This document shows positions 62,902-64,000 of a stretch of 64,000 nucleotides of DNA, one piece after another. A program made the translations under genes and the position numbers. This DNA comes from Nonomuraea solani. GTDB taxonomy: Bacteria; Actinomycetota; Actinomycetes; Streptosporangiales; Streptosporangiaceae. The stretch lies in contig NZ_FNVT01000001.1 in the NCBI RefSeq assembly GCF_900108335.1, positions 434,001-498,000 of the forward strand. Direction: 5' to 3'. The stretch's first letter is position 1, and each line of letters starts with the position of its first letter. The notes under the pieces were generated by a model that saw nothing but the letters and a program-made list of their open reading frames with translations, did not search any database and was not told the DNA's origin.

Positions 62902-64000
62902 ATGGACCTGTACGAACACCAGGCGAAGGAGCTCTTCGGGCGTCACGGGATCCCCGTACCGGCAGGCGGGGTGGCGACCACACCAGCACAGGCCCGCGCC
63001 ATCGCGGCCGAGCTGAACGCGCCCGTGGTCATCAAAGCCCAGGTGAAGACCGGCGGACGGGGCAAGGCGGGCGGGATCAGACCGGCGGCGGGGCCGGTCG
63101 CGGCCGAGACGGAGGCCGATCGCGTCCTGGGAATGGCCATCAAGGGGCACATGGCGCGCACCGTGCTGGTGGAGGCCGCGACCGTGCCGTTCGAGGAGTA
63201 TTACGCGGCCTTCCTGGTGGACCGCGCCGAGGGCGGGTTCCTGGCGATGGTGTCGGGCCAGGGCGGCATGGAGATCGAGGAGCTGGCGGCCACGAACCCC
63301 GACGCCCTCGTGAGGTTGCCGATCGACCCGGTGACCGGCGTGGACGCGGACACCGCCCGGCTGCTGGCGGCCAAGGCGGGCCTGCCCGAGCAGGCGGCGG
63401 GGGTGCTCGAACAACTGTGGAAGGTGCTGGTCGCCGAGGACGCCCTGCTGGTCGAGGTGAACCCGCTGATCTGCACCACCGACCAGCGGATCGTGGCACT
63501 CGACGGCAAGGTCACCCTGGACGACAACGCCGCCTTCCGGCACGGCTGGGAGTACGGCGAGCAGGCGGACACCCTGGAGGACCGGGCCAAGGCCAAAGGC
63601 TTGAACTACGTCAAACTGGACGGCAAGGTCGGCGTGATCGGCAACGGCGCGGGGCTCGTCATGAGCACGCTCGACGTGGTCGCCGGAGCCGGCGCCGCCC
63701 CGGCCAATTTCCTGGACATCGGCGGCGGCGCCTCCGCCCAGGTGATGGCCGACGGCCTGGAGATCATCCTGGCCGACCCCGACGTGCGCTCGGTGCTGGT
63801 CAACGTCTTCGGCGGCATCACGACCTGCGACGCGGTGGCGAACGGCATCGTCACCGCACTCGAACTCCTCGGCGAGCGCGGCCACGGCACGCCCATCGTC
63901 GTACGGCTGGACGGCAACAACGCCGAGGTGGGCCGGCGCATCCTCAGCGACGCCAGGCACCCGGCGGTCCGCCAGGTCTCCACCATGGACGGCGCCGCCG
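62902..64000 (+). CDS. sucC: Succinyl-CoA ligase beta subunit paralogue (partial)
   Basis: Runs past the right edge; 366 codons are visible of the usual ~390. ATP-grasp subunit: [20 protein letters not shown] at the start, [18 protein letters not shown] (nucleotide loop), LVEVNPLI (metal-binding Glu/Asn) and [20 protein letters not shown] (the C-terminal flavodoxin-like domain with the GGIT helix). Strong AAAGGAGG ribosome binding site. Classical SucCD belongs to the TCA cycle, but this copy stands behind operator E next to the OFA transporter. It may supply succinyl-CoA or act on oxalate or another dicarboxylate. A sucD gene should follow outside the window. Confidence 0.9.
   Translation, partial: MDLYEHQAKELFGRHGIPVPAGGVATTPAQARAIAAELNAPVVIKAQVKTGGRGKAGGIRPAAGPVAAETEADRVLGMAIKGHMARTVLVEAATVPFEEYYAAFLVDRAEGGFLAMVSGQGGMEIEELAATNPDALVRLPIDPVTGVDADTARLLAAKAGLPEQAAGVLEQLWKVLVAEDALLVEVNPLICTTDQRIVALDGKVTLDDNAAFRHGWEYGEQADTLEDRAKAKGLNYVKLDGKVGVIGNGAGLVMSTLDVVAGAGAAPANFLDIGGGASAQVMADGLEIILADPDVRSVLVNVFGGITTCDAVANGIVTALELLGERGHGTPIVVRLDGNNAEVGRRILSDARHPAVRQVSTMDGAA

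Overview
High-GC actinomycete chromosome. Long GC-rich genes, many GTG starts, 4-base ATGA/GTGA gene overlaps, GC-only terminator hairpins and several apparently leaderless genes all fit Actinobacteria. The leuA, recO-uppS and zur-znu blocks and the mix of families suggest Streptosporangiales (Nonomuraea/Streptosporangium-like); the genus is an inference. I saw no rRNA, tRNA, CRISPR array or intact insertion sequence.

Layout. 0-2 kb: leuA behind a leucine-rich leader peptide and hairpin. 2-5 kb (minus): a coupled WXG100-like / large DUF6571-like / lipoprotein operon. 5.1-9.5 kb: a TetR-type operator followed by an MFS exporter, a rifampin-phosphotransferase-like enzyme and TetR. 9.5-14.2 kb: a decayed PadR gene, a second TetR with a divergent operon (DUF2568, epimerase, Gfo/Idh oxidoreductase), a secreted trypsin-like protease and a graveyard of gene remnants (APC permease, MarR). 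14.2-22.8 kb: one 2,883-residue SpvB/FG-GAP/RHS protein whose last ~240 residues look like a metal-dependent hydrolase. 23-29.8 kb: glutamate dehydrogenase, PhoD-like phosphatase, methyltransferase, and an Lrp-ddaH-rocD arginine-catabolic set. 29.9-38 kb: a GH1 beta-glucosidase fused in frame to a LacI-type repressor, an Fe(II)/2OG-type oxygenase, membrane and coiled-coil proteins, and a GH16-CBM6 glucanase with two LacI-like operators. 38-48.5 kb: CDP-alcohol phosphotransferase, recO, uppS, an ABC-2 permease, CGNR regulator, EamA transporter, and the znuA-znuC-znuB-zur operon with a Zur box.

48.5-64 kb is the most coherent block: an oxalate/formate locus. It holds fdhD, a PanE-like reductase, a divergent moeA, an oxalyl-CoA-decarboxylase-like ThDP enzyme, a clear formyl-CoA:oxalate CoA-transferase (frc), an ADP-forming acyl-CoA ligase, an Nramp-related transporter without the metal motifs, a TerC protein, an FCD-type GntR regulator, an OFA-type (oxalate/formate antiporter) MFS protein and a sucC paralogue running off the right edge. 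Six near-identical 16-bp sites (ATACGGTATRCNGTAT) lie in front of fdhD, panE/moeA, the oxc operon, the OFA transporter, sucC and the GntR gene itself. I infer one autoregulated GntR regulon that imports oxalate, activates it to oxalyl-CoA, decarboxylates it to formyl-CoA, may recover ATP through CoA ligases, and matures a molybdenum formate dehydrogenase encoded outside the window.

Most unusual items: the six-site oxalate/formate regulon with its non-standard parts, the enzyme-repressor fusion, and the RHS C-terminal domain.
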